From Acidobacteriota bacterium (lineage in GTDB: Bacteria > Acidobacteriota > Blastocatellia > Pyrinomonadales > Pyrinomonadaceae), in assembly GCA_020199995.1 (NCBI GenBank), contig JAIVJM010000193.1:1-34810 (forward strand): DNA of 34,810 bases. The letters run 5' to 3'. The position numbers and the translations under genes were made by a program. Below the pieces are notes generated by a model. That model did not search any database and was not told the origin of the DNA. It saw nothing but the letters and a program-made list of their open reading frames with translations. Shown here piece by piece: positions 17,773-25,469 of the stretch; the stretch's first letter is position 1, and every line of letters starts with the position of its first letter.

Positions 17773-19707
17773 ATGTGCGGAATCAGCGGCATCATCAGCA
17801 GGAGAGAGGTCACACCCGATGACGCGGCGCGGGTCGCGGCGATGAGCCGCGCACTCAGACACCGCGGCCCCGACGACTCTGGTGAGTTCAACGCGTCGCA
17901 CGTCGCGCTCGCGGTGCGCCGACTCTCGATCATCGACCTCGCCGGAGGGCAACAGCCTCTCTACAACGAAGACCGCTCGCTCGCGCTCGTCGCCAATGGC
18001 GAAATCTACAACCACTTGGAGTTGCGCCGCAGCCTCGAAGCGCGCGGCCACCGCTTCAAAACAGGGAGCGACTGCGAGACGATTCTCCACGCCTACGCCG
18101 AGTTCGGCACTTCATGCGTCAAGCATCTGCGCGGCATGTTCGCCTTCGCGCTCTGGGACGGCGCGCGAAGGCGGCTCGTTTTGGCGCGCGACCCGATGGG
18201 CGAGAAGCCGCTCTACCTCTACGAGCGTGAGGGCTCTCTGCTCTTCGCCTCGGAGATGAAGGCGCTGCTCCGCTCGGGGCTCGTCCCCGTAGAGTTGGAC
18301 GCACAGGCGGTCAACCTCTTCTTCCATTACCAGTACGTGCCGGAGCCGTGGACGGCGCTCAAGGGCGTGCGCAAGCTGGACGCGGCGCACCTGCTCGTGG
18401 TCGAGGTCGAGCCGTGGCGCGTCGAGGAGCAGTGTTACTGGCGGATGGAGGATGCGCCGCCCATCGAGGGTGATGCGCCCACGCTGATTCGCGAGCAGTT
18501 GGAAGCGGTGAGCGCGCTGGTCAAGCGCGCTGACGTAAACGTCGGCGTGGCCCTCAGCGGCGGGCTCGATTCGAGCGTCGTCGCCGCCTTCGCCTCGCGC
18601 CGACGCCCCGGCGCGCTCCATGCCTTCAGCGCCGGCTACGCCGGACGCCCCGAAGGGTTGGACGAGCGCGACGAGGCGCGCGCTCTCGCGCGACACCTCG
18701 GACTGCCTTTCCACGAAGTCGAGATCGAGACCAAAGAGGTCGTCGAGTTCTTCCCCGAATTGAACTACTGGCGCGACGACCCCATCGCAGACTATGCGGG
18801 CCACTCTTACTATGCCGTCATGCGCCGCGCGCGCGAAGAGGGCGTCCCCGTCATGCTGCAAGGTCAGGGCGGCGACGAGCTGTTCTGGGGCTACCCGCAA
18901 CTGCGGCAGGCGGCGCGCGAATCTCTGGAGAAGGAGACATTGCGGAACGGGGGGCGCAGCGCGCCGCTTCGCTATCTCTCGCCGGAAGCGCCGTCGTCGC
19001 TGTCGGGTCTCGCGGCATGGGCGCGCGATTTCGGCGGCGCGCGCTCCGGCTGGCGGCGCATGCGCGAGCACCGCGCGTCGCCCGCCGGGCGTCTGGTCTT
19101 CTACGACCTCTCGCCGGACTTCCGCGCGGCGGCAGGCGATGCGGGCGGACTCTACGGCGCTGAGTTCGCCGGACAGCTCGGCGCGGGCGGCGCGACCGAA
19201 CTGTTCACGCTCCCGCTTCCATGGCCCAGAGTTGACGTGACGCTGACGCGGCTCGTGAGCGACACGTACCTGCGCGGGAACGGCATCGCGCAGGGCGACC
19301 GGCTCGCGATGGCCTCTTCGGTCGAGATGCGTCTGCCGCTCCTCGACCGCGTGCTGGTGGAAACCATCGTCGGCCTGCGCAAGGCGCGGACGGACGTGCG
19401 GCTTCCGGCTAAAGCATGGCTCAAGCAGGCCGTCGAGGGCATCCTCCCCGCATGGGTTTTGAATCGCCCGAAGCGCGGTTTCGCGCCGCCTGTCGCCGAA
19501 TGGCACGCGGCCCTCTTCGACGCTCACGGCGAGTCGCTGCGCGGAGGCTATCTGGAGCAATCGGGCGTCCTCAGCCGCGAGAGCGCCGCGCGCCTCTCGC
19601 TCGGCGAGTTCCCGGCGGGCCTCACGAGCCCGCTCTCGTTCAAGGCGCTCGTGCTCGAACAGTGGTGCCGCCGGATGAGCGCCGAGGCGCGCGGCTGCAC
19701 ACACTAA
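17773..19707 (+). CDS. asnB: Asparagine synthase (glutamine-hydrolysing), glycan-cluster type
   Basis: A 644-residue protein. Cleavage of the initiator Met exposes Cys as the glutaminase nucleophile (MCGISGIIS). The N-terminal class-II amidotransferase domain has RHRGPDDSGE, LSIIDLAGGQQPL and NGEIYNH. The synthetase domain has the ATP pyrophosphatase loop GVALSGGLDSSV (about 257-268) and GQGGDELFWGYP. The start at ATG 17773 is fixed by the need for Cys2; the longer open frame upstream overlaps the epimerase. Such asnB genes inside polysaccharide clusters may amidate a sugar carboxylate rather than make free asparagine; that is inference. The C-terminus (FKALVLEQWCRRM) is normal. Confidence 0.93.
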   Translation: MCGISGIISRREVTPDDAARVAAMSRALRHRGPDDSGEFNASHVALAVRRLSIIDLAGGQQPLYNEDRSLALVANGEIYNHLELRRSLEARGHRFKTGSDCETILHAYAEFGTSCVKHLRGMFAFALWDGARRRLVLARDPMGEKPLYLYEREGSLLFASEMKALLRSGLVPVELDAQAVNLFFHYQYVPEPWTALKGVRKLDAAHLLVVEVEPWRVEEQCYWRMEDAPPIEGDAPTLIREQLEAVSALVKRADVNVGVALSGGLDSSVVAAFASRRRPGALHAFSAGYAGRPEGLDERDEARALARHLGLPFHEVEIETKEVVEFFPELNYWRDDPIADYAGHSYYAVMRRAREEGVPVMLQGQGGDELFWGYPQLRQAARESLEKETLRNGGRSAPLRYLSPEAPSSLSGLAAWARDFGGARSGWRRMREHRASPAGRLVFYDLSPDFRAAAGDAGGLYGAEFAGQLGAGGATELFTLPLPWPRVDVTLTRLVSDTYLRGNGIAQGDRLAMASSVEMRLPLLDRVLVETIVGLRKARTDVRLPAKAWLKQAVEGILPAWVLNRPKRGFAPPVAEWHAALFDAHGESLRGGYLEQSGVLSRESAARLSLGEFPAGLTSPLSFKALVLEQWCRRMSAEARGCTH

Positions 19708-19753
19708 AGCGGGGTCGCGCCACATCGAAGAGGACTGTTCGGAGAAGATATTT

Positions 19754-21094
19754 TTGAAGAAAAGATTACGAGTCGCCATCAATGCTCAGCTCATGCCGGA
19801 CGGCGCGTCGGGCGGCGCTGTCACCGTGCTGCGTGCGCTGACGGCGCTCGCCCGTCTGGAGGATGGCGCGGAGGAGTATCTCTTCATCGGCCCCTCCGAC
19901 GACCCGGAGTGGCTGCGCTCGATGCTCCCCTCGCGCCGGCAGATTGTGCGCGGCCCGTCGCCCGACGGATTGAGGGTTGACCGGCTGGAACCCCTCAAGC
20001 GCGCACTCGGGCCGCTGCGTCCCGCGGCCCGCAACGTCAAAAGAATTCTGACCGCGCCGACCGCGGCCTTGGCGGCGGCGGGCGCGGGCACGCGCGACCC
20101 CTCGAAATTTTTCGCCCCCGACCCGCCGAAGAATTTTTACGAGAGTCTGGGCTGCGACGTAATCCATTTCCCTTTCCAGTCCTTCGAGCCGTGCGCCCTG
20201 CTGCCCAGCATCTACAACCCGCACGACTTGCAGCACCTCCACCACCCTGAATTCTTCACGCCGCAGGAAATCGCCCGGCGCGAAAGCCTCCACCCGGCGG
20301 CCTGCCGCGCCGCGCACACCGTGGTCGTCGCCTCGCAGTTCGTCAAGCGCGACCTCGTCGAGCGATACCGCATAGATTCCGAGAAAGTGCAGGTCATCCC
20401 GTGGGCCCCGCCGCCCCTGCCCGAATCCGCTCGCGCCGCCCACGCGGACGACTTCTCGAAGCTCAAGAAGAAGTACGGATTGACCGACCGGCCCTTCGCG
20501 CTCTACCCGGCGATGACGTGGGAGCACAAGAATCACTTCAGGCTCCTCGAAGCGCTGGCGCTCCTGCGCGAACGCGAGGCGCTCGCGCCCGTCGTCGTCT
20601 GCACGGGATACAAGACTGACTTCTGGCCGCACATCGAGCGCCGGATGAACGAACTCGGCCTCGGAGAACAGGTGAAGTTTCCGGGCCTCATCCCGTACGT
20701 GGAACTGGGCGCGCTCTATCGCGCGGCGCAGTTCGTCTTCATCCCGACGCTGTTCGAGGCGGCGAGCGGGCCCGTGTTCGAGGCTTGGCAGCACGGCGCG
20801 CCCGCGGCCTGCTCTGCGGTCACGTCGCTGCCTGAGCAGGCCGCGGGCGCGGCCTTGCTCTTCGACCCCCTCTGTGTCGAAGAGATCGCCCGCGCGCTCG
20901 CGCGCATGGCGACAGACGTTGACTTACGCGACGAATTGCGGCGGCGCGGAGCGCGCCGTCTGGAAGACTTCAGCCTCGAACGCACGGCGAAGGCATACCG
21001 CGCCGTCTACCGCCGCGCCGCCGGTTGCGCACTTGACGAAGAGGATCGCAGTCTCCTCAGACGCGACTGGACGCTCCGGCAGCTTAACGATTGA
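19754..21094 (+). CDS. Family 4/group 1 glycosyltransferase
   Basis: A 446-residue GT-B enzyme. The N-terminal domain has KKRLRVAINAQLMPDGASGG and YNPHDLQHLHHPEFF. The C-terminal domain has FALYPAMTWEHKNHFRLLEA and VVVCTGYKTD. Later comes LFEAASGPVFEAWQHGAP and SLPEQAAGAALLFDP, the E-x7-E nucleotide-sugar motif of GT4/group 1 enzymes. Translation starts at a TTG (19754) with GGAG nine bases upstream; there is no upstream ATG alternative. It closes the glycan cluster. The insert around residues 85-130 (arginine- and alanine-rich) is unusual but may be a linker. The sugar and acceptor are unknown. Confidence 0.88.
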   Translation: MKKRLRVAINAQLMPDGASGGAVTVLRALTALARLEDGAEEYLFIGPSDDPEWLRSMLPSRRQIVRGPSPDGLRVDRLEPLKRALGPLRPAARNVKRILTAPTAALAAAGAGTRDPSKFFAPDPPKNFYESLGCDVIHFPFQSFEPCALLPSIYNPHDLQHLHHPEFFTPQEIARRESLHPAACRAAHTVVVASQFVKRDLVERYRIDSEKVQVIPWAPPPLPESARAAHADDFSKLKKKYGLTDRPFALYPAMTWEHKNHFRLLEALALLREREALAPVVVCTGYKTDFWPHIERRMNELGLGEQVKFPGLIPYVELGALYRAAQFVFIPTLFEAASGPVFEAWQHGAPAACSAVTSLPEQAAGAALLFDPLCVEEIARALARMATDVDLRDELRRRGARRLEDFSLERTAKAYRAVYRRAAGCALDEEDRSLLRRDWTLRQLND

Positions 21095-21137
21095 GCGATC
21101 AACTACTGACGAAAATCAAAGGAATATAAGGAAAATT

Positions 21138-21671
21138 ATGAACAGGAACAAATTGATAAGCCTACTCACACTCGCCGCGCCGCTCGCCTTTGCGGGGTGC
21201 GGTGTGGGCGGCGGCGAGACGGCTGGCGGCAACCGCAACGGAGGCACAACCCCTTCGAGCCTCAACGCTTCGAGTCCTGTCCCGGTTGCCGGTGCGACGA
21301 ACAGCGCACCAGCGAATGGGGCCGCCGGCGCGCCGTCGCCCGTCACGACCGGCGGCGCGACGCCGCAGACGGGCGCGGCCCCGAAGGGCAGCGACCGCGC
21401 CAGCGTCAACGCGCCACAGGCCAATGCCCCCAAGCCCCAGATCGGCTCCGGCGGCAACGATTTCTATATCTTCACACAGGCGCGCGGGGCGCTCAACTCC
21501 GACCCCGAATTGAAGTCCGCGAATATTACCGTCGAGGTCAAGCAAGGGATCGTGACGCTGAGCGGCGGGCTCGCGAGCGCCGCGCAGAAGGCGAAAGCCG
21601 AGCAGCTCGTGCGCGCGGTCGGCGGCGTCAAGGATGTTAAGAATCAACTACGGGTTTCAGGCGGCGTCTGA
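21138..21671 (+). CDS. BON-domain lipoprotein
   Basis: A 177-residue protein. The N-terminus is a lipoprotein signal with the lipid-modified Cys at residue 21 (LAFAGC; the -3 residue is F, slightly off consensus). A low-complexity linker rich in G, A, T, N and P (about 22-105) leads to one BON domain at 110-175: NDFYIFTQARGALNSDPEL, then ITVEVKQGIVTLSGGL and VGGVKDVKNQLRV. BON domains bind membranes or envelope polymers and are common in OsmY-type periplasmic proteins. The start ATG at 21138 has aagga upstream; the longer frame back to 20874 overlaps the glycosyltransferase and is not used. It is 43 bp after the glycosyltransferase stop and may be on the same transcript. Confidence 0.88.
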   Translation: MNRNKLISLLTLAAPLAFAGCGVGGGETAGGNRNGGTTPSSLNASSPVPVAGATNSAPANGAAGAPSPVTTGGATPQTGAAPKGSDRASVNAPQANAPKPQIGSGGNDFYIFTQARGALNSDPELKSANITVEVKQGIVTLSGGLASAAQKAKAEQLVRAVGGVKDVKNQLRVSGGV

Positions 21672-21692
21672 AACGTGCGGCCTTCTTCGGGA

Positions 21693-21720
21693 GCGCCCGC
21701 GCGTCTTGCCGCGCGGGCGC
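21693..21720 (+). terminator. Strong GC hairpin between BON and DUF4440 genes
   Basis: The arms gcgcccgcgcg and cgcgcgggcgc pair perfectly over 11 bp around a six-base loop (tcttgc), 22 bp after the BON lipoprotein stop. There is no following T-run. The position suggests transcription termination or processing between the two genes, but it may also be a plain mRNA-stabilising stem. Confidence 0.55.
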
Positions 21721-21767
21721 ACAGCAGGCCATCAAAAGAATTAAAAGACCACGAAGGGGTTAAGTAC

Positions 21768-22373
21768 ATGAGGGAGACACAAACACGCTTTTTCGCTTTT
21801 TTCGTCGGAGCGATTCTTCTCGCCGCCGCGCAGTCGGTCGTCGTCAGGGCGCAGGTGAAAGACAAGGAGACGCCGAAACCCGCGAGCACCAGCACCGTCG
21901 AGGCGTGGCGGCAGTCGCTCCCGCCGGGGGCCGAGGAGGCCGAGCGTCCCGCGGTCGGGGCGACTAACGAAGCGCAGCCGCGGGCTTCACGCGCAGAGGT
22001 CGAGAAGGTTCTCCTCGCGCTTGAGCGGAAGTGGATGGAGGCGCTCAAACTCCGCGACGCGAGCGCCCTCAGCCAGATCATCGCCGACGACTTCACGCTC
22101 GTCAGCCCGCGTCTCCTGATCGCGGTCGGCGATAGGAATAAGTATTTCGAGCACGCCATGCGCGGCCTCCATCTCACCTCCTACGACATGGAAGGGCTGA
22201 CGGTGCGGCTCTACGGCAGGACAGCCATCGTCAGCGGCAGGCTCAAACAGAGCGCCACGGTCGCCGGAGAGGACTGGGGCGGCAGTTTTCTCGTGACGGA
22301 TGTGTGGGTCAGCCGCGACGGATTCTGGCGCGTGGTGAGCAGGCACGCGAGTCTGCTTACAGTAAACAAGTAA
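21768..22373 (+). CDS. Secreted DUF4440/NTF2-like protein
   Basis: A 201-residue protein with a signal peptide (MRETQTRFFAFFVGAILLAAA, probable cleavage near VRAQ). The mature domain, from about residue 75, follows the SnoaL/DUF4440 pattern: VEKVLLALERKWMEALKLRD, then LSQIIADDFTLVSP. It ends with TAIVSGRLKQSATVAGEDWG and WVSRDGFWRVVSRHASLL. These folds act as binding pockets or small enzymes; no activity can be named. The start at 21768 is supported by gaagggg 8 bp upstream. It is separated from the lipoprotein gene by a strong hairpin. A short proline/serine-rich linker (residues 30-70) lies between the signal and the fold. Confidence 0.82.
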   Translation: MRETQTRFFAFFVGAILLAAAQSVVVRAQVKDKETPKPASTSTVEAWRQSLPPGAEEAERPAVGATNEAQPRASRAEVEKVLLALERKWMEALKLRDASALSQIIADDFTLVSPRLLIAVGDRNKYFEHAMRGLHLTSYDMEGLTVRLYGRTAIVSGRLKQSATVAGEDWGGSFLVTDVWVSRDGFWRVVSRHASLLTVNK

Positions 22374-22448
22374 CGACAAAGCGCGGGCCGCGCTGCCGGA
22401 CAGGCATGCGCGAAGGTAATATTCAGAGCGGGAAGCCGCCGCTGTGTT

Positions 22449-23351
22449 TCATCTTCTCCTGCGGCTTGTCTGCCGTCGGCTCGCCTGTTTTTTGGAGTAG
22501 GCCGCCCGGAGCGCTTCGGCGGGAGGTTTGAAGTTAAAATATACGGTCTCGACGACACCGTCGAGAGAGACATTCATCAGCCTTGTGAACGGAGAGTTCC
22601 CGGTCGAGATTGAGACTGAGGTTTGATACAGCGAAGGCGGGACTTCCTTTTCATAGATGCGAGCCCCGGCCCTTCCGTCGAGCGTCAGCATCCAGCGCGC
22701 GCCGACGGAATTGAGCCGCTCCAGTTCCCTGTAGAAAGCCTCGAAGTCAAAAGACTCCGGGTGGTATCGCCCACGGGTTCCCGCGTAAGGCGGGTCGAGA
22801 AAGACGAGGTCACCGGCCCCGACCGAATCGAGCGTCGCGCGGTAATCAACGGCGAGGAATTCGATTCCCGAAAGCATCCTCGACCAGCAATAGACAATCT
22901 CCGACAGCCGATCCGGGTGTATCCCCGGACGCGTGTGGTGTAAGGAATTATTGAATTCCCCTCTGGCGTTAAAGCGAATCAAACCGTTGACGCAAGTTCT
23001 GGACAGAAAGAATAAATCCAAAGGGTTCTTCTCCCGGTTGAATCGTTCTCTGACGCGATAAAAAACCTGGTGCCCTTCGCTCTCTCTTTGATGCCAGAGG
23101 CGAGAGTAGTGGTTGAGAACTTTGTCCGCGCGATTCCGGATTTCTATCCAGAGGCCGACCAGCTCTTTGATGGTGTCGCCCGCGACGCCGTCCGCAACCG
23201 GTCGGACGGGCAGCATTGCGCCGCCGCCGACGAAAGGCTCGAAGTAACGTGCGCCCGCGCCGGCCTGCGGCCAGAGCCGGCAGAGGATGTGCGCCACTGC
23301 CCTCTTGCTGCCCGACCACTTGATGACGGGTTGTCGTGTGCTGGTTTTCAT
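22449..23351 (-). CDS. dam: Dam-family DNA adenine-N6 methyltransferase
   Basis: A 300-residue alpha-class adenine methyltransferase of the Dam/DpnII type. Motifs in order are KWSGSK at 11-16, FEPFVGGGA at 37-45 (SAM binding) and the catalytic DPPY at about 186-189. LSRTCVNGLIRFNARGEFN lies between, as in the family. The product modifies adenine in a short site, by analogy GATC, but the site cannot be read from sequence alone. No restriction endonuclease gene is adjacent, so it looks solitary. The DNA is visibly more AT-rich than both flanks, and codon use differs (for example AAT and AAA codons are common), which suggests horizontal arrival. The C-terminal tail is arginine-rich. It lies beside a truncated ABC gene. 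Confidence 0.9.
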   Translation of the reverse strand: MKTSTRQPVIKWSGSKRAVAHILCRLWPQAGAGARYFEPFVGGGAMLPVRPVADGVAGDTIKELVGLWIEIRNRADKVLNHYSRLWHQRESEGHQVFYRVRERFNREKNPLDLFFLSRTCVNGLIRFNARGEFNNSLHHTRPGIHPDRLSEIVYCWSRMLSGIEFLAVDYRATLDSVGAGDLVFLDPPYAGTRGRYHPESFDFEAFYRELERLNSVGARWMLTLDGRAGARIYEKEVPPSLYQTSVSISTGNSPFTRLMNVSLDGVVETVYFNFKPPAEALRAAYSKKQASRRQTSRRRR

Positions 23352-23426
23352 CCGGGTCGCTACTATAGAGCATCTCTTCTGAACATGCTCAGGCGGTGTG
23401 GGCGACGCTCGGCGGCGCGGCGCGGG

Positions 23427-23785
23427 AAGTACGCGCAGATGCTCGGGCGGCGCTTCGACGGCGGTCTTGACCTCTCGGGCGGCGAATGGCAGAAGGTGGC
23501 GCTCGCGCGCGCCTACATGCGCGACGCGCAGGCGCTCATCCTCGACGAGCCGACCGCGGCGCTCGACGCGCGCGCCGAATACGAGGTCTTACGCCGCTTC
23601 GCCGGGCTCATGCACGGCGCATGGCCGTCATCATCCCCCATCGCTTCTCGACCGTCCGCATGGCTGACCGCATCGTCGTGTTCGACGAGGGGCGAGTCGT
23701 CGAAGAGGGCTCGCACGACGAACTGGTCGCGCGCGGCGGTCTCTACGCCGAACTCTTCGCGCTTCAGGCCGAAGGCTATCGCTGA
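23427..23785 (+). pseudogene. ABC transporter ATPase remnant (5'-truncated and frameshifted)
   Basis: Only the C-terminal 120 or so codons of an ABC exporter ATPase remain. The segment begins near [16 protein letters not shown], then [16 protein letters not shown] (signature motif) and [18 protein letters not shown] (Walker B and D-loop). Near 23613-23621 the frame shifts by one base. The second frame continues as [21 protein letters not shown] (H-loop) and [21 protein letters not shown], the normal end of the domain. Walker A, Q-loop and any membrane domain are absent. Upstream, homology stops about 75 bp from the dam start. This is most simply a gene cut by the arrival of dam (or by a deletion) and then decayed. 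A sequencing indel could explain the frameshift but not the missing 5' part. Confidence 0.87.
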
Positions 23786-23871
23786 GGCTCGGCGTGTGCG
23801 CGCGAGAAGCCCGCGGACGGGGCGAGGAATTATTGTTGCGGGATGTTCACCAACTGGGGTACAAAACGACT

Positions 23872-25416
23872 ATGCCCGGCAAGCCCTCCCTCGACACAGC
23901 GTCCGAAAGTGCCCGCGACCCCGAGACGGTTCACGATTACAAGATTTGGCGGGTCATCACCGCCTCCGCCGTCGGCACCATGATCGAGTGGTACGACTTC
24001 TACATCTTCGGCAGCCTCGCGACGGTCATCGCGCCGCTCTTTTACCCGAAGGGCAACGAGACGCTGGCGCTCATCGCCTACCTCTCGACGTTCGCGGTGG
24101 GCTTCGTCGTCCGTCCCTTCGGCGCGCTCTTCTTCGGGCGCATCGGCGACCTCGTCGGGCGCAAATACGCTTTCCTCGTCACGCTGCTCATCATGGGCGG
24201 GGCGACCGCGCTCATCGGCGTGCTCCCGACCTACGCGACCATCGGGCTCGCCGCGCCGCTCATCCTGCTCCTGATTCGCGTCCTCCAAGGGCTCGCGCTC
24301 GGCGGCGAGTATGGCGGCGCGGCGGTCTATGTCGCCGAGCACGTCCCTGACGGGCGGCGCGGCTTCTACACGAGCTTCATCCAGATTACGGCGACGCTCG
24401 GGCTCTTCCTCTCGCTCGCCGTCATCCTCGTCGTGCAAAACGCCCTGAGCAAAGAGGACTTCGCGTCGTGGGGCTGGCGCATCCCCTTCCTCATCTCGAT
24501 TTTCCTCGTCGGCGTTTCGCTCTACATCCGCCTGCGAATGAAGGAGTCGCCGATCTTCCAGCACATCAAAGGGGCGGGGATGACTTCGGCGAGGCCGCTC
24601 AAAGAGGCTTTCGCGCGGTGGGAGAATCTGAAACTCGTGCTCATCTCGCTCTTCGGCGCGACCGCGGGCCAAGGCGTCGTCTGGTACACGGGGCAGTTCT
24701 ACGCGCTCTTCTACCTGCAAACCATCCTCAACGTGAACGGCACGTCGGCCAACTACGTCGTCGCCACGGCGCTCCTGCTCGGCATGCCCTTCTTCGTCGT
24801 CTTCGGCGCGCTCTCAGACCGCGTCGGGCGCAAATGGATCATCATGCTCGGCTGCCTGCTCGCCGCCGTCTCGTACATTCCCATCTACAGGGCGATGCAG
24901 GCGGCGGCAGGCTCCGGCGTGGTGACCGCCGTCTCGAAGTCCAACCCGACCACGGGCGCGATCAGTCTCATCCCCCAGACGCTCGCGGGCGGCACGCTCC
25001 AGCCCGCCGCCGAAGTCCTGCCCTACACGAATTTCGGCGGCTTCATCAACGACGCGGTGGCCTGGAAATTAATCCTCCTCGTCTTCATTCAGGTCATCTT
25101 CGTGACGATGGTCTACGGCCCCATCGCCGCCTATCTCGTCGAATCCTTCCCGGCGAAGATCAGGTACACGGCGCTCTCGCTGCCCTACCACATCGGCAAC
25201 GGAGTCTTCGGCGGGATGCTCCCGCTCATCGGGCTCTGGGTCGTGGCCCAGACGGGGAACATCTACGCCGGACTCTATTATCCGATCATCGTCGCCTCTG
25301 TCACCTTCATCGTCGGCTCGCTTCTGCTCAAAGAGACTCACAGCGTGCTAATCTGGAAGGAAATCGAGACGGACCGGAGCGGACAAACAATAAGCGACAT
25401 CGAAGGCCCGGCCTGA
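23872..25416 (+). CDS. MFS transporter, metabolite:H+ symporter (MHS) family
   Basis: A 514-residue membrane protein with about 12 predicted helices. The first helices carry the MHS signature GTMIEWYDFYIFGSLATVI, and the loop between helices 2 and 3 has GALFFGRIGDLVGRKYAF, the MFS loop motif. RVLQGLALGGEYGGAAVYVAEH is equally typical, and the repeat of the loop motif, GALSDRVGRKWIIMLG, is in the second half. It resembles the ShiA/ProP/KgtP branch that imports organic acids, betaine or proline with protons; the substrate is unknown. A hydrophilic stretch of about 60 residues near 345-400 is longer than usual. ATG 23872 is chosen; upstream in-frame codons have no family match. Confidence 0.92.
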   Translation: MPGKPSLDTASESARDPETVHDYKIWRVITASAVGTMIEWYDFYIFGSLATVIAPLFYPKGNETLALIAYLSTFAVGFVVRPFGALFFGRIGDLVGRKYAFLVTLLIMGGATALIGVLPTYATIGLAAPLILLLIRVLQGLALGGEYGGAAVYVAEHVPDGRRGFYTSFIQITATLGLFLSLAVILVVQNALSKEDFASWGWRIPFLISIFLVGVSLYIRLRMKESPIFQHIKGAGMTSARPLKEAFARWENLKLVLISLFGATAGQGVVWYTGQFYALFYLQTILNVNGTSANYVVATALLLGMPFFVVFGALSDRVGRKWIIMLGCLLAAVSYIPIYRAMQAAAGSGVVTAVSKSNPTTGAISLIPQTLAGGTLQPAAEVLPYTNFGGFINDAVAWKLILLVFIQVIFVTMVYGPIAAYLVESFPAKIRYTALSLPYHIGNGVFGGMLPLIGLWVVAQTGNIYAGLYYPIIVASVTFIVGSLLLKETHSVLIWKEIETDRSGQTISDIEGPA

Positions 25417-25469
25417 AGCGAGAGTTCGACGGTGCAGGGCTTTTTTGCCCCGGGGAACGCTTGAAAAGA

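Noticed and set aside
18112-19782. Long minus-strand open frame opposite asnB
   Set aside because: Shadow of the asparagine synthase; its composition is low-complexity and rich in R, A and E, with no domain.
23070-23426. Plus-strand frame opposite the 5' part of the dam gene, continuous with the ABC remnant
   Set aside because: The frame is open by chance; recognisable ABC similarity begins only near 23427.
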